Shown: piece after piece, positions 1 to 12,738 of the stretch
Position numbering within the stretch: position 1 is the first letter of the stretch
Layout: every line of letters starts with the position of its first letter
NCBI GenBank assembly: GCA_016946835.1
Contig: JACVTC010000154.1
Coordinates: 62,001 to 126,000, forward strand
Length of the DNA: 64,000 bases
Origin: Neocallimastix lanati (nom. inval.)
Lineage: Eukaryota; Neocallimastigomycota; Neocallimastigomycetes; Neocallimastigales; Neocallimastigaceae
Reading direction: 5' to 3'
Position numbers and translations under genes: made by a program
Notes under the pieces: model-generated
Told to the model about the DNA's origin: nothing
The model's input: the letters and a program-made list of their open reading frames with translations, nothing else
Databases searched by the model: none

Positions 1-39
1 TTTTTTTTTTTGATTTCTATTATTTTTTTTTATTATTCT

Positions 40-274
40 ATTCTATTTTATTTTATTTTATTTTATTTTATTTTATTTTATTTTATTTTATTTTATTTTA
101 TTTTATTCAATCTGTACTTATATTCAATATTCTACTATTTATTTTATTTTATTTTATTTTATTTTATTTTATTTTATTTTATTTTATTTTATTTTATTTT
201 ATTTTATTTTATTTTATTTTATTTTATTTTATTTTATTTTATTTTATTTTATTTTATTTTTTTATATCTAAATC
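40..274. repeat. (ATTTT)n minisatellite with one embedded spacer
   Basis: Two long runs of the pentamer ATTTT are separated by a spacer of about 36 bases (about 107-140). The spacer reads like the reverse complement of the spacer in the arrays at 46.0-46.8 kb and 63.5-63.8 kb. The open reading frame across it encodes only a repetitive Leu/Phe/Tyr string and is not a gene. Confidence 0.9.
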
Positions 275-280
275 AATTTC

Positions 281-625
281 ATATCACGAATGAAGCCTTT
301 ATTTCAGAATACCAGCCCTATAATATTTTAATGTAATCATATGTGTTGGTTACAATTCACTAAAAGACTATTATTGAATTCATCAATCATCAACACTGCT
401 TTAGTAATTCTTAAGACATTATCATGGGAAGAATTTTATATTTAGCTATTGATATAATTTGTATATATTAACTAATATTTTTAATATTTAATATTTAAAA
501 TTTTCAATTTTTTTTTTTTTTTTTTTGGATTTTGTAAATTTTTTTAAATAACATATATTAAAATATATATATATATATATATGTTATTATTATAATTATT
601 ATTAAAGCTATTATTTTGTTTCATT

Positions 626-656
<31 letters not shown>

Positions 657-973
657 ATATATATATTTATTTTTCTTTCCATTTATATTATAAATATTAT
701 TGATTTATAATTAAAATTTAAAGATTTATTTATAATAAAATATCTTAAAAAGTATTAAACCATTTTCTTATAATGGTTAACTCCATACATAATAATAAAC
801 ATTTTAATAAACAATATTGTAATGTTGGTCCTAAAAAAAATTAACAAAAATTAAAAATATAAAAATAAAAAAATTAAAATGAAAATAATATATTATTAAA
901 TTATAATAATCCTTTTTTTAAAATTTTAGTTAAATTTTTATCAATTAAAAAAAATATTTTTGCTTTAATTTTG

Positions 974-1048
<75 letters not shown>

Positions 1049-1330
1049 TTTAAGGTCCCTATATAAAAGAAAATAAAAAACTTTTTATTTTTTTTATATT
1101 TCTTTTCTTTCTTATATTTTATGTTTTATTATTATTTTAATTTTTTTATTATCATTACATTTAAGTACCTTCAAATAATTAATCCTTTTTTTTATTAGAA
1201 AAAAAAAAAAATTATGAAAAATAAAAAAAAAAATTTATGAAAAATAAATTTTTTGTAGGATGTTAATCATAGAATAATATAGTATTATTAAAAAAAAAAA
1301 AAAAAAAAAAGAACCTAAAATAAATGTAGT
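281..1330. other. Gene-free AT-rich stretch
   Basis: No coding signal is visible. The stretch holds homopolymer A and T runs, a short (AT)n at about 565-582 and an (ATT)n microsatellite at about 974-1048. Confidence 0.7.
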
Positions 1331-1339
1331 ATTTAAAAA

Positions 1340-1535
1340 AAATGGATTCATAAAAAAAATGATGAAATTTCCATTGTTTCCTATGAAGTAAAATTAAATA
1401 AAATATATTTCATTTTGAAATATTCTACAAAGAATTATGAAATAAAAATTCAATTAATGAAAATCAATAAAGAATCCTTTATTAGAATTATAACATATGA
1501 AGAGAAATACAAAAAAAAATAGTTAATTAAAACAA
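1340..1535 (+). pseudogene. Decayed copy of the 5' end of the downstream TLDc gene
   Basis: This stretch aligns closely with the first roughly 190 bases of the gene at 2153. It keeps runs such as aagaattatgaaataaaa and aaagaatcctttattagaat in the same order, with substitutions, small indels and an in-frame TAG where the intact gene continues. It covers only the N-terminal region; nothing matching the coiled coil or TLDc domain follows. It is probably the oldest of the partial copies, because it has diverged most. Confidence 0.75.
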
Positions 1536-1821
1536 TCGGATGAATATGAATAGAAATGATTTTTTTTTTTTTTTTTAAAAAAATTAAGTAATTCAACTTA
1601 TATTATGTAAAATAAAATAAAAAAAAAAAAGATATAATATATAATGAAAAATATAAAAAGAATTTTTTAATTCCTTTTGGACATAAAATGATTATTTTAT
1701 AATTAATATTATTAAAAAATGGACATAAAAATAAATATACTATAAAAAATAAATAAATAAAAAAAATTATATATATATATATACAAATAGAATTTATTCA
1801 TAAATAATAAAGAGAAAAAAA

Positions 1822-1868
<47 letters not shown>

Positions 1869-1872
<4 letters not shown>

Positions 1873-2000
1873 GAATTATATTTTATTTCTTTATTTTGTA
1901 TTTTTATTATTTAAAAAAGAAAATTGGTATCAAAAAATAATGAAGAAACATCAATTGTTCTTTATAAAATAGAAGAAGAATCTATATTTGTTTTAGACAT
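1869..2000 (+). pseudogene. Second, shorter 5'-end copy of the TLDc gene with its leader
   Basis: Bases 1869-1995 repeat 2099-2222 almost exactly, including the non-coding leader (attatattttatttctttat) and the first roughly 25 codons. The start ATG is changed (ttggta in place of atgagg). After the codons for EEESIFVL the match stops, and the sequence continues with a segment that is itself a repeat of about 1678-1735. This looks like a local tandem duplication of promoter plus first codons that left a non-functional stub. Confidence 0.75.
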
Positions 2001-2058
2001 AAAGGTATGATTATTTTATAATTAATATTATTAAAAATGGACATAAAAATAAATGTAC

Positions 2059-2100
<42 letters not shown>

Positions 2101-2152
2101 TGAATTATATTTTATTTCTTTATTTTGTATTTTTATTATTTGAAAAAGAAAA

Positions 2153-3280
2153 ATGAGGTCAAAAAATAATGAAGAAACATCAATTGCTCTTTATGAAATA
2201 GAAGAAGAATCTATATTTGTTTTGAAATATTCTGAAAAGAATTATGAAATAAAACTTCAATTAGTGAAAATTAATAAAGAATCCTTTATTAGAATTATAG
2301 CTCAAGAAGAGAAAAAAATAGTTAATTATAACTATCAGATAGATATGAATAAAGAGGACTTTATTAAACAAGATAATATATTATTGAGACCTTATCGTGA
2401 AATTCAAGAAATTTATAATTTTATTACGGAATCTTTTAATGAAAATATAGTATCGATTAATGATATAAAAGAAAAAATCTCCTTCAATTTAATGATAAAG
2501 GGGAAAATTATAGGTTATAAAAAACCACTCACCTTTATAATAAATTTGAAAAAAGAAAATTGTGGTCAAGATGATAAAGAAGAAATGTTATGTAGAAGGA
2601 TAAATGAATTAGAAAAAGAAAATAATAATTTGAAAGTTAAAGTGAATTCCTTAGAAGAAAAAGAAAATAAATTAGAATTAAAATTTAAAAAATTAGAAGA
2701 AGAAATTCAAAAATTGATTTTATATAATGAAAAAAATAAACTTAATGAAATCATTCAAAGTGAAGAGGAATTAAGGTTTATTAAAAATCGATTATTAAAA
2801 ATTCCTGGAAGAAAAAATAGCAATGTTAATTTAGAATTGATATATAAAATGACAGAAGATGGTGATTCCATTGAAACATTTCATTCTAAATGTGATAATA
2901 TTCCTAATAATTTAGTATTAATCAAATCGTCTAGTGGAGCTCGATTTGGTGGCTATACTGATAAGCCATGGTATTCCATATCCTCTGTTGGTGTTCACGT
3001 CGAAGACAATAATTGTTTTTGTTTTTCTTTATCTAAAAATAAAATTTATGATGCCATTAAAAATAAAAATAGCATATATAATTCTATTTATTGGGGACCA
3101 TTTTTTTGTAATTTATTTGGCATTGGTGGTCCCAATAATTTCTTAAGTTCTGGAGGTTGTTATGATTATTCTAAAAGTAACAGTTACTTTTCAGGAGTAA
3201 ATACTCCTTATGAAATTAATAATGGTTATTCAGAATTCAAAGTTCTTGAATTTGAACTTTACCATGTTGTATTTGAGTAA
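2153..3280 (+). CDS. TLDc-domain protein with coiled coil
   Basis: This is a single-exon gene of 375 residues. An N-terminal region of about 140 residues has no family I can name. A Glu/Lys/Leu-rich coiled coil follows (about 145-205). The C-terminal part, from about residue 224 to the end, looks like a TLDc domain: it begins LELIYKMTEDGDSIETFH and continues through SSGARFGGYTDKPW, with the Gly-Gly and aromatic pattern typical of the family. TLDc proteins are linked to oxidative-stress responses and V-ATPase regulation in other eukaryotes. A coiled coil joined to TLDc is a common architecture in gut fungi and protists, but no specific role can be read here. The start is the first ATG after the leader, and two truncated copies of the same 5' end lie just upstream. 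The domain call rests on motif resemblance only. Confidence 0.75.
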   Translation: MRSKNNEETSIALYEIEEESIFVLKYSEKNYEIKLQLVKINKESFIRIIAQEEKKIVNYNYQIDMNKEDFIKQDNILLRPYREIQEIYNFITESFNENIVSINDIKEKISFNLMIKGKIIGYKKPLTFIINLKKENCGQDDKEEMLCRRINELEKENNNLKVKVNSLEEKENKLELKFKKLEEEIQKLILYNEKNKLNEIIQSEEELRFIKNRLLKIPGRKNSNVNLELIYKMTEDGDSIETFHSKCDNIPNNLVLIKSSSGARFGGYTDKPWYSISSVGVHVEDNNCFCFSLSKNKIYDAIKNKNSIYNSIYWGPFFCNLFGIGGPNNFLSSGGCYDYSKSNSYFSGVNTPYEINNGYSEFKVLEFELYHVVFE

Positions 3281-3589
3281 TTTGAACAATAATTTTCAAA
3301 TAATTAGAAGATAAAATTATATATAATTTATTCAATTAAACATTTTAATAAAAAAAAATTTTTTTTATATATTTTATTTTTTTCTTATTTATTTTTTATT
3401 TTTTATTTTTTATTTTTTATTTTTTATTTTTTATTTTTTATTTTTTATTTTTTATTTTTTATTTTTTATTTTTTATTTTTTATTTTTTATTTTTTATTTT
3501 TATTTAATTATATTTTATAAATCTTTTTTATTATTATTTCTAATTAAAATTAAAAATACATATTTAAAAATAAAAATCTTTTATTTTTA

Positions 3590-3620
<31 letters not shown>

Positions 3621-4080
3621 TGATTTTACTAAATTCTAATCTAATTAATGGATACCTAATTATAAAAATAAAACTTTTTCTTTTCATTTTTTAGATTAAG
3701 AAAAAAATTGTACTTTTATTACTTTAATAATTTATTTTATTTTTTTTTTTTTTTTAATTAAAAAAATTAAAATATTAATTATATTATATAATAAAAAAAT
3801 ATGTTATTAATATATTGAAATGAAGAAATATCTTCAAAAAATGTAAAAATAATTTAAATGAAATAAAATAAATTTAAAAAATATATATTTTCTAATTATA
3901 TAGATTTATATATAAAGGATCAAACGATATTTAATAAATATATTAAATTAGTCTTTTATTATTATTTTATTTTATTTATTATTTTTTGATTTAATTAAAT
4001 TCTATAGTAATTAATAGACACCTAATTATAAAAAAAAAAAAAAAAAAGAAAAAAAAAAGTTAACTTATGTATACAAGAGT
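3281..4080. other. Gene-free stretch with (ATTTTTT)n array
   Basis: A 7-bp repeat of the form ATTTTTT runs from about 3390 to 3505. The rest is AT-rich with a short (ATT)n at about 3594-3620. Two similar segments (about 3590-3685 and 3955-4035) share the order tttgattt, aattaat, acctaattata and may be a diverged local duplication. No gene is visible. Confidence 0.6.
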
Positions 4081-4470
4081 AGATTGGGTGATGGTGTCCA
4101 TTTAATTCACCATCAAATCAAGTGAAATTTTATTAGGAGATTCAATTTTCATGGTATTATTTTGTTGTCATAATGAACGTTTATTAGTATTTGTGTTAGA
4201 TGAAGTCGAAGGACCACTCTTTAAAATAAATTCTTTTAAATTTCACTATGTTCCCCAAGAATTGAATTATAGCTCATCCAAAAGCTAAAGTTCCACTAAG
4301 AAGGGCCATACGAAAATATTCATTAATTAAAATTACACAATCAAAAATATAAGAATAGTAAAAAAAAATAATGATTGTTTCTTTCTTTATTATATTTTCA
4401 TACAAAATCATTAGATTAGATTGATGAAATCCAAATGATTTTAATCTAATGTTAGAAAAGTAGAACATTT
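4075..4470 (-). pseudogene. Possible Ty1/copia reverse-transcriptase debris
   Basis: This block is noticeably less AT-rich than its surroundings. On the minus strand a 64-codon frame (4468-4274) contains LKSFGFHQSN, which resembles the copia reverse-transcriptase stretch upstream of the YVDD box (typically LKxLGFxQSxxDPCLY). The YVDD itself is not preserved, and the remaining frames are full of stops. Treat it as a weak assignment: it could be unrelated decayed sequence. Confidence 0.3.
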
Positions 4471-4477
4471 ATATATC

Positions 4478-4522
<45 letters not shown>

Positions 4523-4525
4523 AAG

Positions 4526-4561
<36 letters not shown>

Positions 4562-5558
4562 TTATAATAAAAAAAATTATTAATTAAATTATAAATTATA
4601 TATATATTTAAACTTCTTTGTTTCTTTTCATTATTGTTTTATTTTTAATAATACTATTTTTTATTATTAAAATGATAATATATATATATATGTATATATA
4701 TTGTGCAGAGAAAAAAAAAATACTATGTTTAAATGTTTGGAATTTTGAATTTAAATTATTTGAAAAATAATATATAAATTTACAAAATATATATATATAT
4801 ATTAGGGAACTATTATTTATAGTAAAAATTGGAAATAATATTTAAAAGGAATAAATACTTTCAATTAACAAAATAGAATTTATTAATTTTATATATATTA
4901 AAAAAATAATAAATAAATAAAACTCTAAAAAAATAAAACAAAAATAAATAGAAATTATTAGAAAAAAAAAAAAAAATAAAAGTGTTAGTATTACCTCACC
5001 TATTTGTTTGTATAGTAGATTATGGACGTATTATTTTATTAATTAAGATTATTATCACATAACTTTGAATTCAAATATAATTTTTTTTTTTTTTTTTTTT
5101 TAATTAATAGGTAAAAATTTAATTAATATGAATGGATAAAATGTTAATATCTGCAGTGTAACAACCACAAAGAAATCTATTGGTTAGTTACTTAATTTAA
5201 CCAAATTAGTAGTTATACTTATTAAATAGAAAAAAATATAAAATAAAAAATTAAAATAAAAATAATAGTTAAAAAAAAAATAGTTATAAAGAAAAAGATT
5301 AAATATGAATCATATATTTCACGTGATGATTATGAAAATTTCGAATAAATTAAATTAATAATGATTAATATAAATAAATTATAAGAAATAAAATATTTAA
5401 AATAAATAAATATTAGTTTGATTTTTTTGTTTTTATTATTAATATTATTTTTTCTTTTTTGTTTTTATTTTTTTTTTAAAAAAAAAAAATAAATATTATT
5501 ATTTAATAGTAAAAATAATAAATAAAAATAAAAAAAATAAGAGAAAATACTTCTAAAT
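4471..5558. other. Gene-free stretch with (AT)n and (GA)n
   Basis: An (AT)n run at about 4487-4510 passes directly into a GA/GAAA purine tract (about 4511-4561). The remainder is AT-rich filler with poly-T at about 5080-5100. No coding region is visible. The last 100 bases before 5559 are A-rich and probably hold the promoter and leader of the kinase gene. Confidence 0.6.
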
Positions 5559-6305
5559 ATGATTGATTATAAAATTAATATTAATGGTTTAGATGTTGAT
5601 GCTCACTATAGTGAAGCTAATGTTAAAGAAATATTTATTCCACTTTTAGAAAGGTTAACCCTATTACAAAAGGAAAAAGGCAAAAGAATATTAGTAATAT
5701 TAGCTGCTCCTCCAGGTGCAGGAAAAAGTACATTATGTTCTTACTTAGAAAAGCTTTCAAAAGAAACAAAAGGTGTAAAAGAAATACAATCTATTGGAAT
5801 GGATGGTTTTCATCGTCGACAAGAATATTTAACAACTCATACCACCATTAGAGATGGTGAAGAAATATTAATGGTAAAAATTAAAGGTGCACCAGAAACT
5901 TTTGACTTACCACTTCTTATAGAAAGAATTCAAAAAGTTAAGTCAGGTGAAAATTGTGGTTGGCCAATTTATGATAGAACTTTACATAATCCAGTAGATA
6001 ATGTCATTACAATAACTTCAGATATTATTTTATTAGAAGGAAACTACTTGTTATTAAAGGAAGAAGGTTGGAATGACATAGAAAAATATGCTGATTATAC
6101 AATAGTAGTTAAAGCAGACGAAGATTTGTTAAGAAATAGGTTAATTGACAGAAAAGCAGCTAGTGGAAATTCAATAGAAGTAGCTACCTCCTTTGTAGAT
6201 TACAGTGATATGGTAAATGTAAGGACCTGTTTACAAAAGTCAAAATCAGCCAATTTAACTTTGGAAGTATTAGAGGATTCAAGTTATAAATGTATAATAA
6301 ATTAA
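5559..6305 (+). CDS. P-loop nucleoside/sugar kinase of bacterial type
   Basis: This is an intronless gene of 248 residues. It has a Walker A motif APPGAGKST at about residues 50-58, followed by MDGFHRRQEYL (81-91), where Asp82 and His85 match the DGFH substrate-side motif of the uridine kinase, phosphoribulokinase and pantothenate kinase-like superfamily. Further along are RDGEE, KGAPETFDL, PIYDRTLHNP and IILLEGNYLLL, in the same order as in bacterial proteins labelled nucleoside/nucleotide kinase family or fructose-operon kinase (E. coli YggC type). These phosphorylate a small hydroxyl substrate with ATP, but the exact substrate is not known from sequence. Length and motif set are complete, so the protein is likely active and cytosolic. 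The missing introns, a single compact domain and base composition visibly richer in GC than the flanks suggest acquisition from a gut bacterium. Yeast YFH7-like kinases are a vertical alternative. Confidence 0.88.
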   Translation: MIDYKININGLDVDAHYSEANVKEIFIPLLERLTLLQKEKGKRILVILAAPPGAGKSTLCSYLEKLSKETKGVKEIQSIGMDGFHRRQEYLTTHTTIRDGEEILMVKIKGAPETFDLPLLIERIQKVKSGENCGWPIYDRTLHNPVDNVITITSDIILLEGNYLLLKEEGWNDIEKYADYTIVVKADEDLLRNRLIDRKAASGNSIEVATSFVDYSDMVNVRTCLQKSKSANLTLEVLEDSSYKCIIN

Positions 6306-7102
6306 TATTACCCCCTTGAAAATATAATTATGATGTATTATTATTGACTGTAATTTAAATCAATTTATAATATAACAACAGAGATTTATTTATTCATTTA
6401 TTTATTATTATTATTATTATTTATTTATTTTTATTTCTACATCAATCATAATAAAAATTATCAAATATTCAAAAAGAAATAAATAAATAAATCAAATATT
6501 AATAATAATAAATAATAAAAAAATAAAAAAAAATACTTATTTGCATATTAACAAATTTAAATTGCAATTTAATTCTATTTTTTTAACATTTCTGGTTTTA
6601 AAATTACTAAAAAAAAAAAAAAAAAAAAAGCAATAGGACCAAAAAAATAAAGAAAGGTTAATATAACATTATTGTAATATAATATAATATATATTAATAT
6701 ATATTAATATCTAAATATACAAGAATAAAATTATTAAAAACTGGATAAAAATAAATATTATACAAATAAAAAAAAATAAAATAAAGTTGATAATTGAATT
6801 CAAATATAATAATACATATAATACATATTTAAAAAAAAAAAAAATACAAAGAGAATTGTTATTTCACTGAAAGTAATACATTTAAACAATAGGAAAAAAA
6901 TAAAAAAAATTCATAAATAATTAATTGTGTGATTTTATTTGCATTGTATATATATCTTTTATAAAATTTTAAGTAAATGAATTTTATAATTTATATTTTT
7001 TTTTAAAAAAAAAAAAAATAAATAAATAAAAATTAAATAAAAAAAAAAAGGAGTAAAAAAAAAAGAAAACAATAAAAATAAAATAAAAGTGAATAAATAA
7101 TA

Positions 7103-7133
<31 letters not shown>

Positions 7134-7285
7134 TAATAATATTTGAATAAATAAATTTTACTATTCAAAAAATATTAGTGTTCATAATCTTTATTACACT
7201 TTTAATTCTATTTTTTTTTTTTTTTTTTTTTTTTAGTTTTTATTATTAAAGTGAATTATTTTAAAATAATTTTTTACGATGCTAT

Positions 7286-7336
<51 letters not shown>

Positions 7337-7412
7337 TTATTTAATGAGATGTTATTACAAATTTTCATGTCTTATTATTTTTGAAGTACGTAAGTTAAAT
7401 ATTTATATTTAA

Positions 7413-7451
<39 letters not shown>

Positions 7452-9225
7452 AAATAAAGAAAATAAAATATTGTATTCGAATAGAAAGAAAGGTTAAATA
7501 AAAAATATAATAATAATTGTATATACTAAGCATTAAAAATATATTAATAATAATATTATTAATTGAATGTACTATAATAACCGTCTTTTTATGATATTGA
7601 ATAATTGTTTAAAAATAAAAATATTATTTATCAAAATAAGGTAATTTATAGATATATATTTTTATCTTGTCTATTATTTATAATGTTAACTTTGATTATA
7701 TACAGTATAAAAAAGGTATATAAAGAAACTTGAACTATTATTTCTCTCAAAAAAAGAAAAAAAATACACCTAAAGGAACATAGGCCCAATGTTGATAACT
7801 ATATTAATATCAATATTACAGAATATAGAATCACGGCACTACAATAAAATGAGAAAAAAAAAAAGATTTTTTTTTTCATGATATATCTTATATTTTTTAA
7901 TATTCATTTATACATTTATTAATTTTCGTATTTATTTATTTATTTATTTATTTATTGTAAATCATTAATGAATTAAATTGTACTGTATCAAATTAAAAAA
8001 ATATATATATTTTAGAAATTACCTATTCTTATGCTTCTCTCGTTAATTGATCTTTAATTTGATATAATAAAGCAAAAATACTAAAAAAAAAAAAAAAAAA
8101 AAAAATGTTAAATATAAGTATCTATTCTAATAATTATTCATTTATTTATTATTTTCTTGTAATATAGCTCAGGATTAAAATTATTCAAAGGACTGGATAT
8201 AAAAAATAATTAACATATCTGATTATACTCCATAAATTATATGATTAAAATATCATACCATTTTTATTAAATAAAGTTAATTTTATTCACAATAATAAAT
8301 TTAATTTTATTTTTTTTTATTATTTTTGATAATTTAATTGATATATTAAATAGAGATAATAATTAATAATAATAACATAGAAATAAAAATAAAAAAATAA
8401 ATATAAATATAAATATAAATATAAATAAATAGAGAATTAACAATTTAATGATAAAAATAAAAAATGGATTTATTTCATATAGCTTTGTAAAACCCAATAT
8501 TTCTTTTAATAGGCTATTATGCTAAAAATAATAAAAAATAAAAAATAAGTCATTATTATAAAAAAAAAATTCACTGAAATAACGATATTAATTTTAAGAG
8601 TGAGGATATTATAAGTAATTTTTTTTTTTCATTAAAATAAAAAAAAAAGTAGCAATAGAATGTAATTGATGTAGTCATTGTAAAAACTCATTTTAATGAA
8701 AATGTGAAAATGCTTTATATATATATATATATATATATTAGTTGCATTAGAAGTTAACTAATTTAAATATATTATTTAAATTAGTTTTATAAATTTTTCT
8801 TATAGGAAAGATGCTAATTCTATGGAAGAAATATATATATATATATAAAAAATGTTAAATTTTATATTAATGATTCAAAACACATAAAAAATAAAATCTT
8901 TTTAACAAAGAAAATTAGAGGGAAAATTTTTGTATTTGGAATTTCGGTTAGTATATAATGGTAATGATTATGTATTAATATTTTATTGACTATGAGAAGT
9001 ATTCTGGTAATTATATATTTATATATATTGTTATATTAGGTAAATACGTATGTAATTTTAATAAATTAAACTTTATTTTTGTTAAATAATGAATACGATT
9101 TATAAGAAAATAAAAAAATGATAATAATTATAATATTCATAATAAATAATAAATAATAAATAATTTAATAATAGATAATAAATAATAAACAATAAAGATG
9201 AAATATTTTTATATAAAAGTTAATA

Positions 9226-9351
9226 TTTTATTTTATTCTTTTTAAAATTTTAGTTTATTTTAAAACATTTTATTTTATTGTTTTTAAAATTTTAGTTTAT
9301 TTTAAAACATTTTATTTTATTGTTTTTAAAATTTTAGTTTATTTTAAAATA
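9226..9351. repeat. 42-bp tandem repeat, three copies
   Basis: Three consecutive 42-bp units (9226-9267, 9268-9309, 9310-9351) each contain tttaaaattttagtttattt. They differ at only a few bases, so the amplification is fairly recent. Confidence 0.9.
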
Positions 9352-10523
9352 TAATTTAATAGTAAGTTAAATATATATATATATTTTTTCTTATATTGAC
9401 TAATAATTAACAAAATAATCATCTTTTAAATATATATATATATTTATTTATTATATTAGTATATTTTTTTTCCCATTTTTTCCATTTTTTCCAATTTTCC
9501 AATTTTTTTTTTTAAGTTCAGTAATAATAATCATTATTTAATGATGTACAAATATTTACTTTAAAAACTTTCAAAACTTACCTTTCATGATTTATTTATT
9601 TATTATCTTTATTATATAAAAGAGTTTATTATCAGTTATTATTTAAAATTATTTAATTATATTAATTGTTTTAATTATGTAATAAGTATTATTTAATCGT
9701 TATTATTTATTATTTTATAATTAAAAATAATTTATTTATTATTAATTTAATTTAATACTATGTATTATTAATATTAATTCTCAATAATAATATTAATTAT
9801 ATTTATTCTTTCATATTATTAAATTATTAAATTATTTTTTAATTATTAATTTTATTAATGATATATAGTAAGAGAATAATAGATTATCAATAATAGAGGT
9901 AAAGCTTATAAATTTAATATATCATCATTTAAAGTTGTCCCCTTTTATATATATAAAGAACCCTTTGAATTTATTATATATATTATGATTATATTTAAAT
10001 TATATATAAAAAATCTCTTTGAAAAAAAGAAAAAAGAAAAAAAAAATTTATAAAAAAAATAAAAGTTATGAAAAATAAAAATAAATTTTTAAAATTATTA
10101 AGAAAAGGATTAAATTAAAATTTTTTATTTCTTATTAATTTTAAATTTAATTATATATATTGTATTATAATGTTTATATATAATGAATAATATAATATTT
10201 AAAATTTTAAAATTTTAAAATTTTAATTTAAATTAAAAAACAAAAATTAATATATATATTTATTATATTTTAATTTATTATAAAATATATGAATTTTATA
10301 TTTTAAAATTTATAATTCCATTTATTTTAATCAATTGATATTTCTATTGCTTTATATATTTAATTTTTTTTTTTTTTTTTTTAATTTTTTTAATTTTTTA
10401 ATTTTTTAAAATTTTTTTTTTTTTATTTTAAAGTTCATATTCTTTTAAATTCAACGGAAAAATAAAAAATAAAAAAAAAATAAAAAACCAAAAATTTCAC
10501 TTTTGAAATTGTTAATAATAACA

Positions 10524-10564
<41 letters not shown>

Positions 10565-12675
10565 TTATAATAATAATAATAATATAATAATAATAATAAT
10601 TAATAGATATTTTATTAATTATTATATATAAATATAAAAAATATGTAAATATAATGTATGAATAAATTATAAAATATAATAATAATAATAAATTTAAATA
10701 AATAATGATGAATAATACAATTAAAATACAATTAAAATATAATCTAAATATTACTAAAATATAATTAAAATATTATCAAAATACTATTAAAATATAATTA
10801 AAATGTAATTAAAATATAATTAAAATATCATTAAAATATAATTAAAATATATTTTAATCGATGAGCTATAAATATTTTTATCCTATATTTATATTATGCT
10901 CATTTTCATTATTATTAATATTTATATTAATATACAGTATAAATGTTGAAATTGATATATAGATATATTGAATATTGACATATCGATAGATTGATATTTT
11001 TAATCCTTTAATTAATGATTAGAGAAATAAGAAAATTATCAGAAGTTCAGGCAAAGAATAATAATATTAATGCAAACACTAACAATATCAAGAATAATAA
11101 TAATAATAATAATTAAAAAGGAACATAATTTTTATTATCAATTTATTTTAATAAAAAAGATTTATATATTGATAAAGTAAAAATTAATTATGGAGTATTA
11201 TTTTTTTTTTCTAAATATATTAAGCGCCCTTTTTTTTTTATTTTATTTTTAATTTTTATTAAAAAATAAGAAAAAGAAATAAAAAAAATATAAAAATAAT
11301 AAAAGTTTAGTAATTAAAAATATTAATAATAAATCACATTTCTTTTATGTAAAAATTTGTTTTAATTAATTTCTTTTTATAGATTTATTATAAATTTATT
11401 TATTTTTGTATATATATATATATAAATATATATCTTTTTTTTATTTTATTTTATTTTATTTTATTTTATTTTAATATTTTTTTCTATTTCTTTAATTTTT
11501 ATAATTTATTTATTTATTTGTATTTCTATTCAACATTATCATTATTATTATTACTTTTAAATTATTAAAAAAAATAATAAAAATAAAAAAGAAAATTTAT
11601 TTTTAGATTTATTTATTTATATATTTATATATTTAATTTTTTGTATATATAAATATTTATTATATATTATGTATTTATTTAATTTGTATATATAGATAAT
11701 TAAATTATTGTAAAATAATAGAAAAAATTTTTTTTTTTCTTTTTCTCTCTATGGTTTAAATTGTTGAAGATATTAAATAGAAAAACAGAATTAAGGAACT
11801 TCGACAAAGAATAAAAAACAGATTATAAAAGGAAATAAACAAAATTTATTTATAAAAAAAAAAAAATAAATAAATTAAATTTAAGTAAAAAAAAAAAAAA
11901 GAAAAAATAAATAAATAAAATATAATAAAATATTTAATTTTATTAATAATTTTAAACAACTAAACCATCAAAAAAAAAAAAAAGTAGGAAATTATTTGAA
12001 AAGATAGAATATAAAGTGTTCATTTTATAATAATAATCATATGAAATAAAAAATGTTTTATTTTTTTTTTTTTAACAAAATTTATGAAATAGAAAAAATA
12101 CATTTGTAAAAAGGGTTTAGATAATATATATATTTATGTATTATTATTATTATTATTGATATATATATTTTATATATTGAATAATAGTATAATTTTTTAT
12201 TAAGGATATCATTGCTTTAATATTAAATTAAAATATACAAACAAATAAATAAATAACAAAATAAAAAGAGATACCATATTCAAATCTTTTCTTTTATTTA
12301 GTTTAAACATCTTTACTATCCAATTAAAACCAACATTAATATTTTCAACCCATATTTTTTCTTCATTTTTTATTAAAAAAAAAAAAAAAGGAAAGAAATA
12401 TTGACATTTTTCTTCTCAAAATAATTTTCAAAAATTTAAACAAAAGAGAATAATTCTGAATGTAGATAAACTTTAAATATTTATTTAATTAATTTTCAAA
12501 TCATTTTGATAATAAAGAATATATATATATAAATAAATATTTTCATAAATATAAAAACTATTTTGAAAATATAAATAGAATAGGAAAACATCGTTATAAA
12601 GTAAAAGTAAGTAATATATATATATATATTATTGATTTTATTTGTTTCTAATTTATAAAATTTTGAAAATATGTT

Positions 12676-12738
12676 TAATAATATTATTAATATAAATAAT
12701 AATATTATTAATATAAATAATAATATTATTAATGTAAA
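12676..12738. repeat. 21-bp tandem repeat, three copies
   Basis: Three 21-bp units each contain the perfect palindrome aataatattatt, so each unit could form a small hairpin. Only one base differs in the third unit. Confidence 0.85.

Noticed and set aside
10-336. 108-codon frame of Leu/Phe/Tyr repeats
   Set aside because: It is a translation of (ATTTT)n and shows no codon variation beyond the repeat, so it is not a gene.
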